From Limnomonas spitsbergensis (Eukaryota > Chlorophyta > Chlorophyceae > Chlamydomonadales), in contig JAYJMM010000038.1 of NCBI GenBank assembly GCA_037349105.1, positions 1,674,001 to 1,738,000 of the forward strand: DNA of 64,000 nucleotides. The letters run 5' to 3'. Every line of letters begins with the position of its first letter. The first letter of the stretch is position 1. Positions 9,401 through 21,300 of this stretch are shown here, one piece after another. Both the position numbers and the translations under genes were made by a program. The notes under the pieces are model-generated. The model saw only the letters and a list, made by a program, of their open reading frames with translations, was not told the DNA's origin and did not search any database.

Positions 9401-12161
9401 TACACACGTTTGGCGGATCCCTGCTGCACAATCCAAGTTGTTATCTTAATATACAGGGTCAGGGATGATAAGGAGTGCGTGTGCAGTGGCATGCTGGCTT
9501 CATCTATATGTCACCTGCTAAGCGTGGTCAGGTGAACGCTTAAATAAAACATCGCTAGTGGTGAGCATCATGCCACAGTCTGCACGATCCGCATGTTTTA
9601 AAAGCAGCTACATCATCAAGTTCCGTGAACGGCAAAGCTGTTGCAAAGATGCCCCCAGGTGTCAACCTGGATGGGGAGCTTGCGCAAAGCCCCGGCCTGA
9701 GGAGGTCATTGCATCATGCCGCGACAGAGCGCTGGCACCATGCATCATGACCTGAGGAACACACATGTCCGAAGAAGGGTCTGGTGCCCTGACCTCACTG
9801 AATTTATCCAGCCTCGTTGCTGGCTCTTAACAAAACTTAACCAAAACAAAAACGAAGGGACCCTGCACCCAGGGTGAGGTTTTGCAGCAGGTAAGACACC
9901 AACAGCCGTGAAAAAACTCTTTCCAAACTCTTCATCCGTGCACCATCATCAGATGCTGAAGAGTGGCATCATAGCACAAAATCAGGGTTGGAGGAGAGAG
10001 AAACGCCTGCCCCTCAACTCCCGCCCCCCTCCCAACCCCTCCCCTCCCCCTCCCCTCCCCCCAGCCCACACCCCACACACCCAATGCGCTGCGCAGAGTA
10101 TATGATGCTTGCCACCGCCTCCGTCATGTCTCGCGGGACCTCCTTGGTCTTTGCGATGAGCTGCGCCCGCATGCTCATGAGCTCCAAGTACAGCTCCAGA
10201 ATTTCATACGCCTGCAGCAATAGCTGCTCGCGGATCACGCCCTCCACGCGGATGCGCGCATACTCCTGGAAAAGGGGTGGGTGGTAGTAATGTTGTTAAG
10301 GCGTGGTAAACCACGACTCTTGGTAAAACGGCGGTTTTCGGGGCCAGAAGGGCGTGGTAAATCGGAAAATTTGGCGAGGCAGTACCCCAAAAGGCTCATT
10401 TCAGCTCACGCATGGTCGATTGCCGTAAACTGGCGGAGCAACCAAAGAAAGGCCAGAGCGATGGTTCTTGGAGAGGCAAGAATGGCCAGGGGACGAACAC
10501 TTTTCAGGACGCGTACTATCAGGGCGGCGAAATGCAGCGCGTCTGGCTCAAAAACAAAGGATTTAATGAAAGCCTGAAAAAGTACATGTGTCACTACAGC
10601 CTCTGCCAGATGGATATATGTTAGCACACACAAGCGTCAGATTGATGACCATGAAAAGACACTCAAGCACACAAGTACAGCAGCTTAAAGGCCAGGGAGG
10701 AGGGCAGAATGCACATGACAGCAGCCTTCGCCACAGGGCACCTGACACTATTATCCTTGTGTCAGAGCTTAGCTGTCCTTGAAGATATTATGTTTGACTG
10801 TATTATCCTTGTATCAGAGCTCAGCTGTCCCTAAAGACATGTTGTTTGACCATATTCTCAGTTGCCATCATAGCAAATTATTTAAAACAATTCTCTTTGT
10901 ATCAAAACTCAGCCTTCCTGTCATTCTGGACAAGTGGATACTTTCAATGGAGGAATTGCTAGCTAAATGTCCTACTGTTTCTGAGCCTCGGGGGCTTTGC
11001 CCCTGCACCCACACCGGACCCCCAAGCAGGGGGGCGGTGCCCTCCCCCCCCACTGCGTGGCTTCGCCACTCCTAGGAGTGGTAAACGTCACCTCGAGCAT
11101 GCTTCACAGGTTGTGAAGGTAGCCTACTATTTTTGGTCTCGGCCTACAGCAGGCGCCATGCTGGCGCACCCCAGGATCTGCAAGAAGATGTTCGTTCGTG
11201 TGTGCACAAACTCCCGGCTGCGGATTGGCACCTTCACCACGGTGTACACTACAGGACGGCGTGAGCCATGCAGTTGGCATTGATATTAAATAAGGGGATA
11301 CAACGGCATGTAGAGGACGCGCTACATACTTGCTAACAATGCCTTAGCATCCAGGACAAACTGTGGGAGCGGTGTTGGGCAGGCACCCCGGACAGGGCCA
11401 CAGAATGTCACCAGTTGTACTCGGGCAGGCATGAGAAAGGTGCCGTAGCTTTCATGGCAGACATGCTTGAAATTATTGAGGGCTGGAGATACAGGGGTCC
11501 GTAGTTCCTTTTCTTTCCGGCCGTTTCCATTTGTTCTTTGTTTTCACTCCCTCCTGAACTTTATTTTCTCTTCCATCCAGTCAGTTGGATGCCTGGCTGA
11601 GTCTTAAGAGCAGGGCCCAGAGGTGTAACATCAATAACAGGTTGTATTAATCGCTTCAGTTGACGCAGCAGCAAGGACCAGGCTAGTGGGTGGGATCTTG
11701 GCCATGGCTGGGCTGCCATGGGTCATCTGTTGGCGCATGTGCATGGTGTCGCATGGCATCAGTGTGAGATTCAAACGGGATGTCGATGCCCCATGCAGAA
11801 AAGTAAACCTGCTCGCGATTCATCAGGGGTATCGGGACGAACCCTTCGACCCATCAGGATCGGGTGACCAGGGTATAAATCAGCACTGATGATGATCCTT
11901 GCAGAGTTGCAGGTTTGTGTCGAAATATATACCTGCTTGCCGCTCTTGAGGAGCTCCGACACCTCCCTCCGACTGGCGCGTAGCTGCAGCTGCTTCTTGT
12001 TGCGCTGAAGCTTGATCCGACCGAGCCCGAGCTGACACTGACGGGAGGGAAGATGCAAGGAAGGTGAACGCGTTAGTTACATACTCGCATTCCGAGTCCG
12101 GAGACAAGCAAGGCATCATTACCTGTATCTGACACTTCTCGACCTTGAAGCCCGAGAACAT
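6216..12161 (-). CDS. IST1: IST1-like ESCRT-III-associated protein, seven exons recognised
   Basis: IST1 proteins bind ESCRT-III (CHMP1) and Vps4 and act in endosomal sorting and membrane scission. Exons on the minus strand are 12161-12123, 12037-11933, 10265-10081, 9138-9036, 7791-7348, 7179-6784 and 6707 downward. All junctions are GT-AG, and phases match at every join (0, 0, 2, 0, 0, 0). The protein starts MFSGFKVEKCQIQ and continues with CQLGLGRIKLQRNKKQ, VEGVIREQLLLQAYEILELY, DLPEIQQLRKMFEGKYGK and LSEIAQEYGVEWD. These give a complete IST1 helical domain at residues 1-179. The rest is a Pro/Ala/Gln-rich tail with two polyQ runs. The C-terminus is unsettled. Reading on from 6432 gives a stop at 6216 (587 residues), but a GT donor after DEYE at 6432 could lead to an unseen last exon. 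Introns 2, 3 and 4 contain repeats. The start codon is about 430 bases from the satellite array. Confidence 0.86.
6908..7028 (-). repeat. In-frame 33-bp repeat in IST1 exon 6
   Basis: About four copies of a 33-bp (11-codon) repeat, starting near 6908, 6941, 6974 and 7007, encode variants of PDGQHRPAPP. The period is a multiple of three, so copy-number change keeps the frame. It lies in the Pro-rich tail, outside the IST1 domain. Confidence 0.75.
7051..7085 (-). repeat. CAG/CAA tract encoding polyglutamine in IST1 exon 6
   Basis: A mixed CAG/CAA tract encodes nine glutamines followed by EQ. The interruptions by CAA should make it more stable than pure CAG. It lies in the disordered tail. Confidence 0.85.
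7534..7554 (-). repeat. Second CAG/CAA polyglutamine tract, in IST1 exon 5
   Basis: Seven glutamine codons, again mixed CAG and CAA, within a Pro-rich stretch after the IST1 domain. Confidence 0.85.
8383..8537. repeat. Two-copy 75-80-bp tandem duplication in IST1 intron 4
   Basis: Copy 1 (8383-8457) and copy 2 (8458-8537) both begin GCATGCCATT and end CCAGTCCTTGAAAAG. Copy 2 carries about five extra bases (ACGGT) in the middle. It lies within the intron between exons 4 and 5. Confidence 0.85.
9103..9461. repeat. Three 118-120-bp units, one being the 5' half of IST1 exon 4
   Basis: The anchor GCGYAGCTG occurs at 9111, 9229 and 9349. Unit 1 (about 9103-9220) contains the acceptor and first third of IST1 exon 4 plus the adjoining intron. 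Units 2 (9221-9340) and 3 (9341-about 9461) are diverged copies of it within intron 3. On the minus strand the true acceptor reads CACTTCAG then GGATCTG. Unit 3 keeps CTCCAG then GGATAT, while unit 2 has CTCCTG and has lost the AG. The copies no longer keep the reading frame. Confidence 0.85.
10018..10080 (-). other. G-run cluster just after the exon 3 donor of IST1
   Basis: The sense strand of intron 3 starts at the GT donor (10080-10079). Within its first 60 bases it has about ten runs of three to six guanines separated by one to five bases. This easily meets the usual pattern for a G-quadruplex, in both DNA and pre-mRNA. Whether it folds or affects splicing cannot be seen from sequence. 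Confidence 0.7.
10749..10910. repeat. 52-bp tandem duplication with a decayed third copy in IST1 intron 2
   Basis: TTATCCTTGTGTCAGAGCTT at 10751 recurs as TTATCCTTGTATCAGAGCTC at 10803, 52 bases apart. A weaker third copy (CTCTTTGTATCAAAACTCAG) follows near 10,890. A plain intronic duplication. Confidence 0.75.
10990..11081. repeat. Compact GC-rich palindrome cluster in IST1 intron 2
   Basis: Four self-complementary structures are packed into about 90 bases. GGGGC-TTT-GCCCC is at 10991-11003. CCCCTGC (11000-11006) pairs with GCAGGGG (11026-11032). GTGGC-TTC-GCCAC is at 11057-11069. A perfect 16-base palindrome CCACTCCTAGGAGTGG is at 11066-11081. The base composition differs sharply from the AT-rich sequence just upstream. 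Short GC palindromes of this style are known as proliferating elements in the organelle DNA of some green algae. Here the element lies inside a nuclear intron. Confidence 0.75.
11300..11485 (+). repeat. Diverged dispersed repeat B, copy 2, in IST1 intron 2
   Basis: Partner of 2225-2410, in the same orientation and block order. One frame runs from a stop near 11,340 through IQDKLWERCWAG and GRHEKGAVAFMADMLEIIEG before stopping near 11,503. It reads like a decayed coding segment. It lies antisense to the IST1-like gene within intron 2. No family is recognised. Confidence 0.5.
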
Positions 12162-12589
12162 CGCTCCTTTCTTGTATAGGTATTGACGATCCGCAGAAAA
12201 GCTCAACTGCACAACCTTCGGTCTCAGTTACCGGTGGGGATGATCGAATAAAGATGGATAACTATGATCAGGGAGACTATGATGGCAAGAAATTCAGTAA
12301 GGCGAGATGATCTAAGTTCCAGCACGGGCAGGGTGTCAATGCTTAGGGCGCAACCTATACCCTGCCTGATACCTGCAGAGCAGGATTGCCAGGCATGGGC
12401 CAAGATCAGGGGCCAAGATCTAACACTGACGCGCTTTCTGTCCCGCAGACTGATATGCATCGTGGGATCAGTGTTGGAAAGGAAGGTCTAAGACATCATT
12501 TGTTACCAGACTGCTGTAAATTTGTGCAGGCAAACCATGGAGGCCACTCTCCCACGAGGTTCGAAAGCTGACTGCTAGAATGTCTAGTC
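12162..12589. promoter_or_regulatory. IST1 5' flank squeezed between start codon and satellite array
   Basis: These 428 bases must hold the minus-strand IST1 5' untranslated region and core promoter unless a further upstream exon lies beyond or within the array. No open frame here is convincing and no clear TATA-like box was identified. The right end merges into degenerate satellite units at about 12,590. Confidence 0.4.
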
Positions 12590-12704
12590 CCATACCATGT
12601 TATCCATGCCACATGGCCTATGCCACAAAGTCAACCCTCCCCCATCTCCAATATCACAAGGACTAACCTCCCCTATGTCCCATGCAACGGAATACATGCC
12701 CCAT
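12590..12704. repeat. Degenerate left-edge units of the satellite array
   Basis: Recognisable but altered units precede the regular array: CCATGCCACATGGCC, then ACCCTCCCCCATCTCC, AATATCACAAGGAC, ACCTCCCCTATGTCC and GCAACGGAATACATG. About 30 bases are missing from each of two units, so they are roughly half-length. The GCAACGG carries one of the two changes that separate the array's main unit types. Confidence 0.8.
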
Positions 12705-12839
12705 GTCCCATGCCACGGAATCCATGCCCCATGGCCCACAACACAAGGACCACCCTCCCCCATGTCCCATGCCACGGAATCCATGCCCCATGGCCCACAA
12801 CACAAGGACCACCCTCCCCCATGTCCCATGCCACGGAAT

Positions 12840-14950
12840 CCATGCCCCATGGCCCACAACACAAGGACCACCCTCCCCCATGTCCCATGCCACGGAGACC
12901 ATGCCCCATGGCCCACAACACAAGGACCACCCTCCCCCATGTCCCATGCAATGGAATCCATGCCCCATGGCCCACAACACAAGGACCACCCTCCCCCATG
13001 TCCCATGCCACGGAATCCATGCCCCATGGCCCACAACACAAGGACCACCCTCCCCCATGTCCCATGCCACGGAATCCATGCCCCATGGCCCACAACACAA
13101 GGACCACCCTCCCCCATGTCCCATGCCACGGAATCCATGCCCCATGGCCCACAACACAAGGACCACCCTCCCCCATGTCCCATGCCACGGAATCCATGCC
13201 CCATGGCCCACAACACAAGGACCACCCTCCCCCATGTCCCATGCCACGGAATCCATGCCCCATGGCCCACAACACAAGGACCACCCTCCCCCATGTCCCA
13301 TGCCACGGAATCCATGCCCCATGGCCCACAACACAAGGACCACCCTCCCCCATGTCCCATGCCACGGAATCCATGCCCCATGGCCCACAACACAAGGACC
13401 ACCCTCCCCCATGTCCCATGCCACGGAATCCATGCCCCATGGCCCACAACACAAGGACCACCCTCCCCCATGTCCCATGCCACGGAATCCATGCCCCATG
13501 GCCCACAACACAAGGACCACCCTCCCCCATGTCCCATGCCACGGAATCCATGCCCCATGGCCCACAACACAAGGACCACCCTCCCCCATGTCCCATGCCA
13601 CGGAATCCATGCCCCATGGCCCACAACACAAGGACCACCCTCCCCCATGTCCCATGCCACGGAATCCATGCCCCATGGCCCACAACACAAGGACCATCCT
13701 CCCCCATGTCCCATGCCACGGAATCCATGCCCCATGGCCCACAACACAAGGACCACCCTCCCCCATGTCCCATGCAATGGAATCCATGCCCCATGGCCCA
13801 CAACACAAGGACCACCCTCCCCCATGTCCCATGCCACGGAATCCATGCCCCATGGCCCACAACACAAGGACCACCCTCCCCCATGTCCCATGCCACGGAA
13901 TCCATGCCCCATGGCCCACAACACAAGGACCACCCTCCCCCATGTCCCATGCCACGGAGACCATGCCCCATGGCCCACAACACAAGGACCACCCTCCCCC
14001 ATGTCCCATGCAATGGAATCCATGCCCCATGGCCCACAACACAAGGACCACCCTCCCCCATGTCCCATGCCACGGAATCCATGCCCCATGGCCCACAACA
14101 CAAGGACCACCCTCCCCCATGTCCCATGCCACGGAATCCATGCCCCATGGCCCACAACACAAGGACCACCCTCCCCCATGTCCCATGCCACGGAATCCAT
14201 GCCCCATGGCCCACAACACAAGGACCACCCTCCCCCATGTCCCATGCCACGGAATCCATGCCCCATGGCCCACAACACAAGGACCACCCTCCCCCATGTC
14301 CCATGCCACGGAATCCATGCCCCATGGCCCACAACACAAGGACCACCCTCCCCCATGTCCCATGCCACGGAATCCATGCCCCATGGCCCACAACACAAGG
14401 ACCACCCTCCCCCATGTCCCATGCCACGGAATCCATGCCCCATGGCCCACAACACAAGGACCACCCTCCCCCATGTCCCATGCCACGGAATCCATGCCCC
14501 ATGGCCCACAACACAAGGACCACCCTCCCCCATGTCCCATGCCACGGAATCCATGCCCCATGGCCCACAACACAAGGACCACCCTCCCCCATGTCCCATG
14601 CCACGGAATCCATGCCCCATGGCCCACAACACAAGGACCACCCTCCCCCATGTCCCATGCCACGGAATCCATGCCCCATGGCCCACAACACAAGGACCAC
14701 CCTCCCCCATGTCCCATGCCACGGAATCCATGCCCCATGGCCCACAACACAAGGACCATCCTCCCCCATGTCCCATGCCACGGAATCCATGCCCCATGGC
14801 CCACAACACAAGGACCACCCTCCCCCATGTCCCATGCAATGGAATCCATGCCCCATGGCCCACAACACAAGGACCACCCTCCCCCATGTCCCATGCCACG
14901 GAATCCATGCCCCATGGCCCACAACACAAGGACCACCCTCCCCCATGTCC
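12840..14950. repeat. 1,062-bp (18-unit) duplication inside the array
   Basis: Four variant marks recur exactly 1,062 bases apart: GGAGACC at 12,897 and 13,959, CAATGG at 12,950 and 14,012, ACCATCC at 13,697 and 14,759, and CAATGG at 13,776 and 14,838. This is 18 units with no net indel, so the first 2 kb of the array is a head-to-tail doubled block. Confidence 0.9.
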
Positions 14951-15399
14951 CATGCCACGGAATCCATGCCCCATGGCCCACAACACAAGGACCACCCTCC
15001 CCCATGTCCCATGCCACGGAATCCATGCCCCATGGCCCACAACACAAGGACCACCCTCCCCCATGTCCCATGCCACGGAATCCATGCCCCATGGCCCACA
15101 ACACAAGGACCACCCTCCCCCATGTCCCATGCCACGGAATCCATGCCCCATGGCCCACAACACAAGGACCACCCTCCCCCATGTCCCATGCCACGGAATC
15201 CATGCCCCATGGCCCACAACACAAGGACCACCCTCCCCCATGTCCCATGCAATGGAATCCATGCCCCATGGCCCACAACACAAGGACCACCCTCCCCCAT
15301 GTCCCATGCCACGGAATCCATGCCCCATGGCCCACAACACAAGGACCACCCTCCCCCATGTCCCATGCCACGGAATCCATGCCCCATGGCCCACAACAC

Positions 15400-18300
15400 A
15401 AGGACCACCCTCCCCCATGTCCCATGCCACGGAATCCATGCCCCATGGCCCACAACACAAGGACCACCCTCCCCCATGTCCCATGCAATGGAATCCATGC
15501 CCCATGGCCCACAACACAAGGACCACCCTCCCCCATGTCCCATGCCACGGAATCCATGCCCCATGGCCCACAACACAAGGACCACCCTCCCCCATGTCCC
15601 ATGCAATGGAATCCATGCCCCATGGCCCACAACACAAGGACCACCCTCCCCCATGTCCCATGCCACGGAATCCATGCCCCATGGCCCACAACACAAGGAC
15701 CACCCTCCCCCATGTCCCATGCAATGGAATCCATGCCCCATGGCCCACAACACAAGGACCACCCTCCCCCATGTCCCATGCCACGGAATCCATGCCCCAT
15801 GGCCCACAACACAAGGACCACCCTCCCCCATGTCCCATGCCACGGAATCCATGCCCCATGGCCCACAACACAAGGACCACCCTCCCCCATGTCCCATGCC
15901 ACGGAATCCATGCCCCATGGCCCACAACACAAGGACCACCCTCCCCCATGTCCCATGCAATGGAATCCATGCCCCATGGCCCACAACACAAGGACCACCC
16001 TCCCCCATGTCCCATGCAATGGAATCCATGCCCCATGGCCCACAACACAAGGACCACCCTCCCCCATGTCCCATGCCACGGAATCCATGCCCCATGGCCC
16101 ACAACACAAGGACCACCCTCCCCCATGTCCCATGCCACGGAATCCATGCCCCATGGCCCACAACACAAGGACCACCCTCCCCCATGTCCCATGCCACGGA
16201 ATCCATGCCCCATGGCCCACAACACAAGGACCACCCTCCCCCATGTCCCATGCCACGGAATCCATGCCCCATGGCCCACAACACAAGGACCACCCTCCCC
16301 CATGTCCCATGCCACGGAATCCATGCCCCATGGCCCACAACACAAGGACCACCCTCCCCCATGTCCCATGCCACGGAATCCATGCCCCATGGCCCACAAC
16401 ACAAGGACCACCCTCCCCCATGTCCCATGCCACGGAATCCATGCCCCATGGCCCACAACACAAGGACCACCCTCCCCCATGTCCCATGCCACGGAATCCA
16501 TGCCCCATGGCCCACAACACAAGGACCACCCTCCCCCATGTCCCATGCAATGGAATCCATGCCCCATGGCCCACAACACAAGGACCACCCTCCCCCATGT
16601 CCCATGCCACGGAATCCATGCCCCATGGCCCACAACACAAGGACCACCCTCCCCCATGTCCCATGCCACGGAATCCATGCCCCATGGCCCACAACACAAG
16701 GACCACCCTCCCCCATGTCCCATGCCACGGAATCCATGCCCCATGGCCCACAACACAAGGACCACCCTCCCCCATATCCCATGCCACGGAATCCATGCCC
16801 CATGGCCCACAACACAAGGACCACCCTCCCCCATGTCCCATGCCACGGAATCCATGCCCCATGGCCCACAACACAAGGACCACCCTCCCCCATGTCCCAT
16901 GCCACGGAATCCATGCCCCATGGCCCACAACACAAGGACCACCCTCCCTCATGTCCCATGCCACGGAATACATGCCCCATGGCCCACAACACAAGGACCA
17001 CCCTCCCCCATGTCCCATGCCACGGAATCCATGCCCCATGGCCCACAACACAAGGACCACCCTCCCCCATGTCCCATGCCACGGAATCCATGCCCCATGG
17101 CCCACAACACAAGGACCACCCTCCCCCATGTCCCATGCCACGGAATCCATGCCCCATGACCCACAACACAAGGACCACCCTCCCCCATGTCCCATGCCAC
17201 GGAATCCATGCCCCATGGCCCACAACACAAGGACCACCATCCCCCATGTCCCATGCCACGGAATCCATGCCCCATGGCCCACAACACAAGGACCACCCTC
17301 CCCCATGTCCCATGCCACGGAATCCATGCCCCATGGCCCACAACACAAGGACCACCCTCCCCCATGTCCCATGCCACGGAATCCATGCCCCATGGCCCAC
17401 AACACAAGGACCACCCTCCCCCATGTCCCATGCCACGGAATCCATGCCCCATGGCCCACAACACAAGGACCACCCTCCCCCATGTCCCATGCCACGGAAT
17501 CCATGCCCCATGGCCCACAACACAAGGACCACCCTCCCCCATGTCCCATGCCACGGAATCCATGCCCCATGGCCCACAACACAAGGACCACCCTCCCCCA
17601 TGTCCCATGCCACGGAATCCATGCCCCATGGCCCACAACACAAGGACCACCCTCCCCCATGTCCCATGCAATGGAATCCATGCCCCATGGCCCACAACAC
17701 AAGGACCACCCTCCCCCATGTCCCATGCCACGGAATCCATGCCCCATGGCCCACAACACAAGGACCACCCTCCCCCATGTCCCATGCCACGGAATCCATG
17801 CCCCATGGCCCACAACACAAGGACCACCCTCCCCCATGTCCCATGCAATGGAATCCATGCCCCATGGCCCACAACACAAGGACCACCCTCCCCCATGTCC
17901 CATGCCACGGAATCCATGCCCCATGGCCCACAACACAAGGACCACCCTCCCCCATGTCCCATGCCACGGAATCCATGCCCCATGGCCCACAACACAAGGA
18001 CCACCCTCCCCCATGTCCCATGCCACGGAATCCATGCCCCATGGCCCACAACACAAGGACCACCCTCCCCCATGTCCCATGCAATGGAATCCATGCCCCA
18101 TGGCCCACAACACAAGGACCACCCTCCCCCATGTCCCATGCCACGGAATCCATGCCCCATGGCCCACAACACAAGGACCACCCTCCCCCATGTCCCATGC
18201 AATGGAATCCATGCCCCATGGCCCACAACACAAGGACCACCCTCCCCCATGTCCCATGCCACGGAATCCATGCCCCATGGCCCACAACACAAGGACCACC

Positions 18301-21300
18301 CTCCCCCATGTCCCATGCAATGGAATCCATGCCCCATGGCCCACAACACAAGGACCACCCTCCCCCATGTCCCATGCCACGGAATCCATGCCCCATGGCC
18401 CACAACACAAGGACCACCCTCCCCCATGTCCCATGCCACGGAATCCATGCCCCATGGCCCACAACACAAGGACCACCCTCCCCCATGTCCCATGCCACGG
18501 AATCCATGCCCCATGGCCCACAACACAAGGACCACCCTCCCCCATGTCCCATGCAATGGAATCCATGCCCCATGGCCCACAACACAAGGACCACCCTCCC
18601 CCATGTCCCATGCAATGGAATCCATGCCCCATGGCCCACAACACAAGGACCACCCTCCCCCATGTCCCATGCCACGGAATCCATGCCCCATGGCCCACAA
18701 CACAAGGACCACCCTCCCCCATGTCCCATGCCACGGAATCCATGCCCCATGGCCCACAACACAAGGACCACCCTCCCCCATGTCCCATGCCACGGAATCC
18801 ATGCCCCATGGCCCACAACACAAGGACCACCCTCCCCCATGTCCCATGCCACGGAATCCATGCCCCATGGCCCACAACACAAGGACCACCCTCCCCCATG
18901 TCCCATGCCACGGAATCCATGCCCCATGGCCCACAACACAAGGACCACCCTCCCCCATGTCCCATGCCACGGAATCCATGCCCCATGGCCCACAACACAA
19001 GGACCACCCTCCCCCATGTCCCATGCCACGGAATCCATGCCCCATGGCCCACAACACAAGGACCACCCTCCCCCATGTCCCATGCCACGGAATCCATGCC
19101 CCATGGCCCACAACACAAGGACCACCCTCCCCCATGTCCCATGCAATGGAATCCATGCCCCATGGCCCACAACACAAGGACCACCCTCCCCCATGTCCCA
19201 TGCCACGGAATCCATGCCCCATGGCCCACAACACAAGGACCACCCTCCCCCATGTCCCATGCCACGGAATCCATGCCCCATGGCCCACAACACAAGGACC
19301 ACCCTCCCCCATGTCCCATGCCACGGAATCCATGCCCCATGGCCCACAACACAAGGACCACCCTCCCCCATATCCCATGCCACGGAATCCATGCCCCATG
19401 GCCCACAACACAAGGACCACCCTCCCCCATGTCCCATGCCACGGAATCCATGCCCCATGGCCCACAACACAAGGACCACCCTCCCCCATGTCCCATGCCA
19501 CGGAATCCATGCCCCATGGCCCACAACACAAGGACCACCCTCCCTCATGTCCCATGCCACGGAATACATGCCCCATGGCCCACAACACAAGGACCACCCT
19601 CCCCCATGTCCCATGCCACGGAATCCATGCCCCATGGCCCACAACACAAGGACCACCCTCCCCCATGTCCCATGCCACGGAATCCATGCCCCATGGCCCA
19701 CAACACAAGGACCACCCTCCCCCATGTCCCATGCCACGGAATCCATGCCCCATGGCCCACAACACAAGGACCACCCTCCCCCATGTCCCATGCCACGGAA
19801 TCCATGCCCCATGGCCCACAACACAAGGACCACCCTCCCCCATGTCCCATGCCACGGAATCCATGCCCCATGGCCCACAACACAAGGACCACCCTCCCCC
19901 ATGTCCCATGCAATGGAATCCATGCCCCATGGCCCACAACACAAGGACCACCCTCCCCCATGTCCCATGCCACGGAATCCATGCCCCATGGCCCACAACA
20001 CAAGGACCACCCTCCCCCATGTCCCATGCAATGGAATCCATGCCCCATGGCCCACAACACAAGGACCACCCTCCCCCATGTCCCATGCCACGGAATCCAT
20101 GCCCCATGGCCCACAACACAAGGACCACCCTCCCCCATGTCCCATGCAATGGAATCCATGCCCCATGGCCCACAACACAAGGACCACCCTCCCCCATGTC
20201 CCATGCCACGGAATCCATGCCCCATGGCCCACAACACAAGGACCACCCTCCCCCATGTCCCATGCCACGGAATCCATGCCCCATGGCCCACAACACAAGG
20301 ACCACCCTCCCCCATGTCCCATGCCACGGAATCCATGCCCCATGGCCCACAACACAAGGACCACCCTCCCCCATGTCCCATGCAATGGAATCCATGCCCC
20401 ATGGCCCACAACACAAGGACCACCCTCCCCCATGTCCCATGCAATGGAATCCATGCCCCATGGCCCACAACACAAGGACCACCCTCCCCCATGTCCCATG
20501 CCACGGAATCCATGCCCCATGGCCCACAACACAAGGACCACCCTCCCCCATGTCCCATGCCACGGAATCCATGCCCCATGGCCCACAACACAAGGACCAC
20601 CCTCCCCCATGTCCCATGCCACGGAATCCATGCCCCATGGCCCACAACACAAGGACCACCCTCCCCCATGTCCCATGCCACGGAATCCATGCCCCATGGC
20701 CCACAACACAAGGACCACCCTCCCCCATGTCCCATGCCACGGAATCCATGCCCCATGGCCCACAACACAAGGACCACCCTCCCCCATGTCCCATGCCACG
20801 GAATCCATGCCCCATGGCCCACAACACAAGGACCACCCTCCCCCATGTCCCATGCCACGGAATCCATGCCCCATGGCCCACAACACAAGGACCACCCTCC
20901 CCCATGTCCCATGCCACGGAATCCATGCCCCATGGCCCACAACACAAGGACCACCCTCCCCCATGTCCCATGCAATGGAATCCATGCCCCATGGCCCACA
21001 ACACAAGGACCACCCTCCCCCATGTCCCATGCCACGGAATCCATGCCCCATGGCCCACAACACAAGGACCACCCTCCCCCATGTCCCATGCCACGGAATC
21101 CATGCCCCATGGCCCACAACACAAGGACCACCCTCCCCCATGTCCCATGCCACGGAATCCATGCCCCATGGCCCACAACACAAGGACCACCCTCCCCCAT
21201 ATCCCATGCCACGGAATCCATGCCCCATGGCCCACAACACAAGGACCACCCTCCCCCATGTCCCATGCCACGGAATCCATGCCCCATGGCCCACAACACA

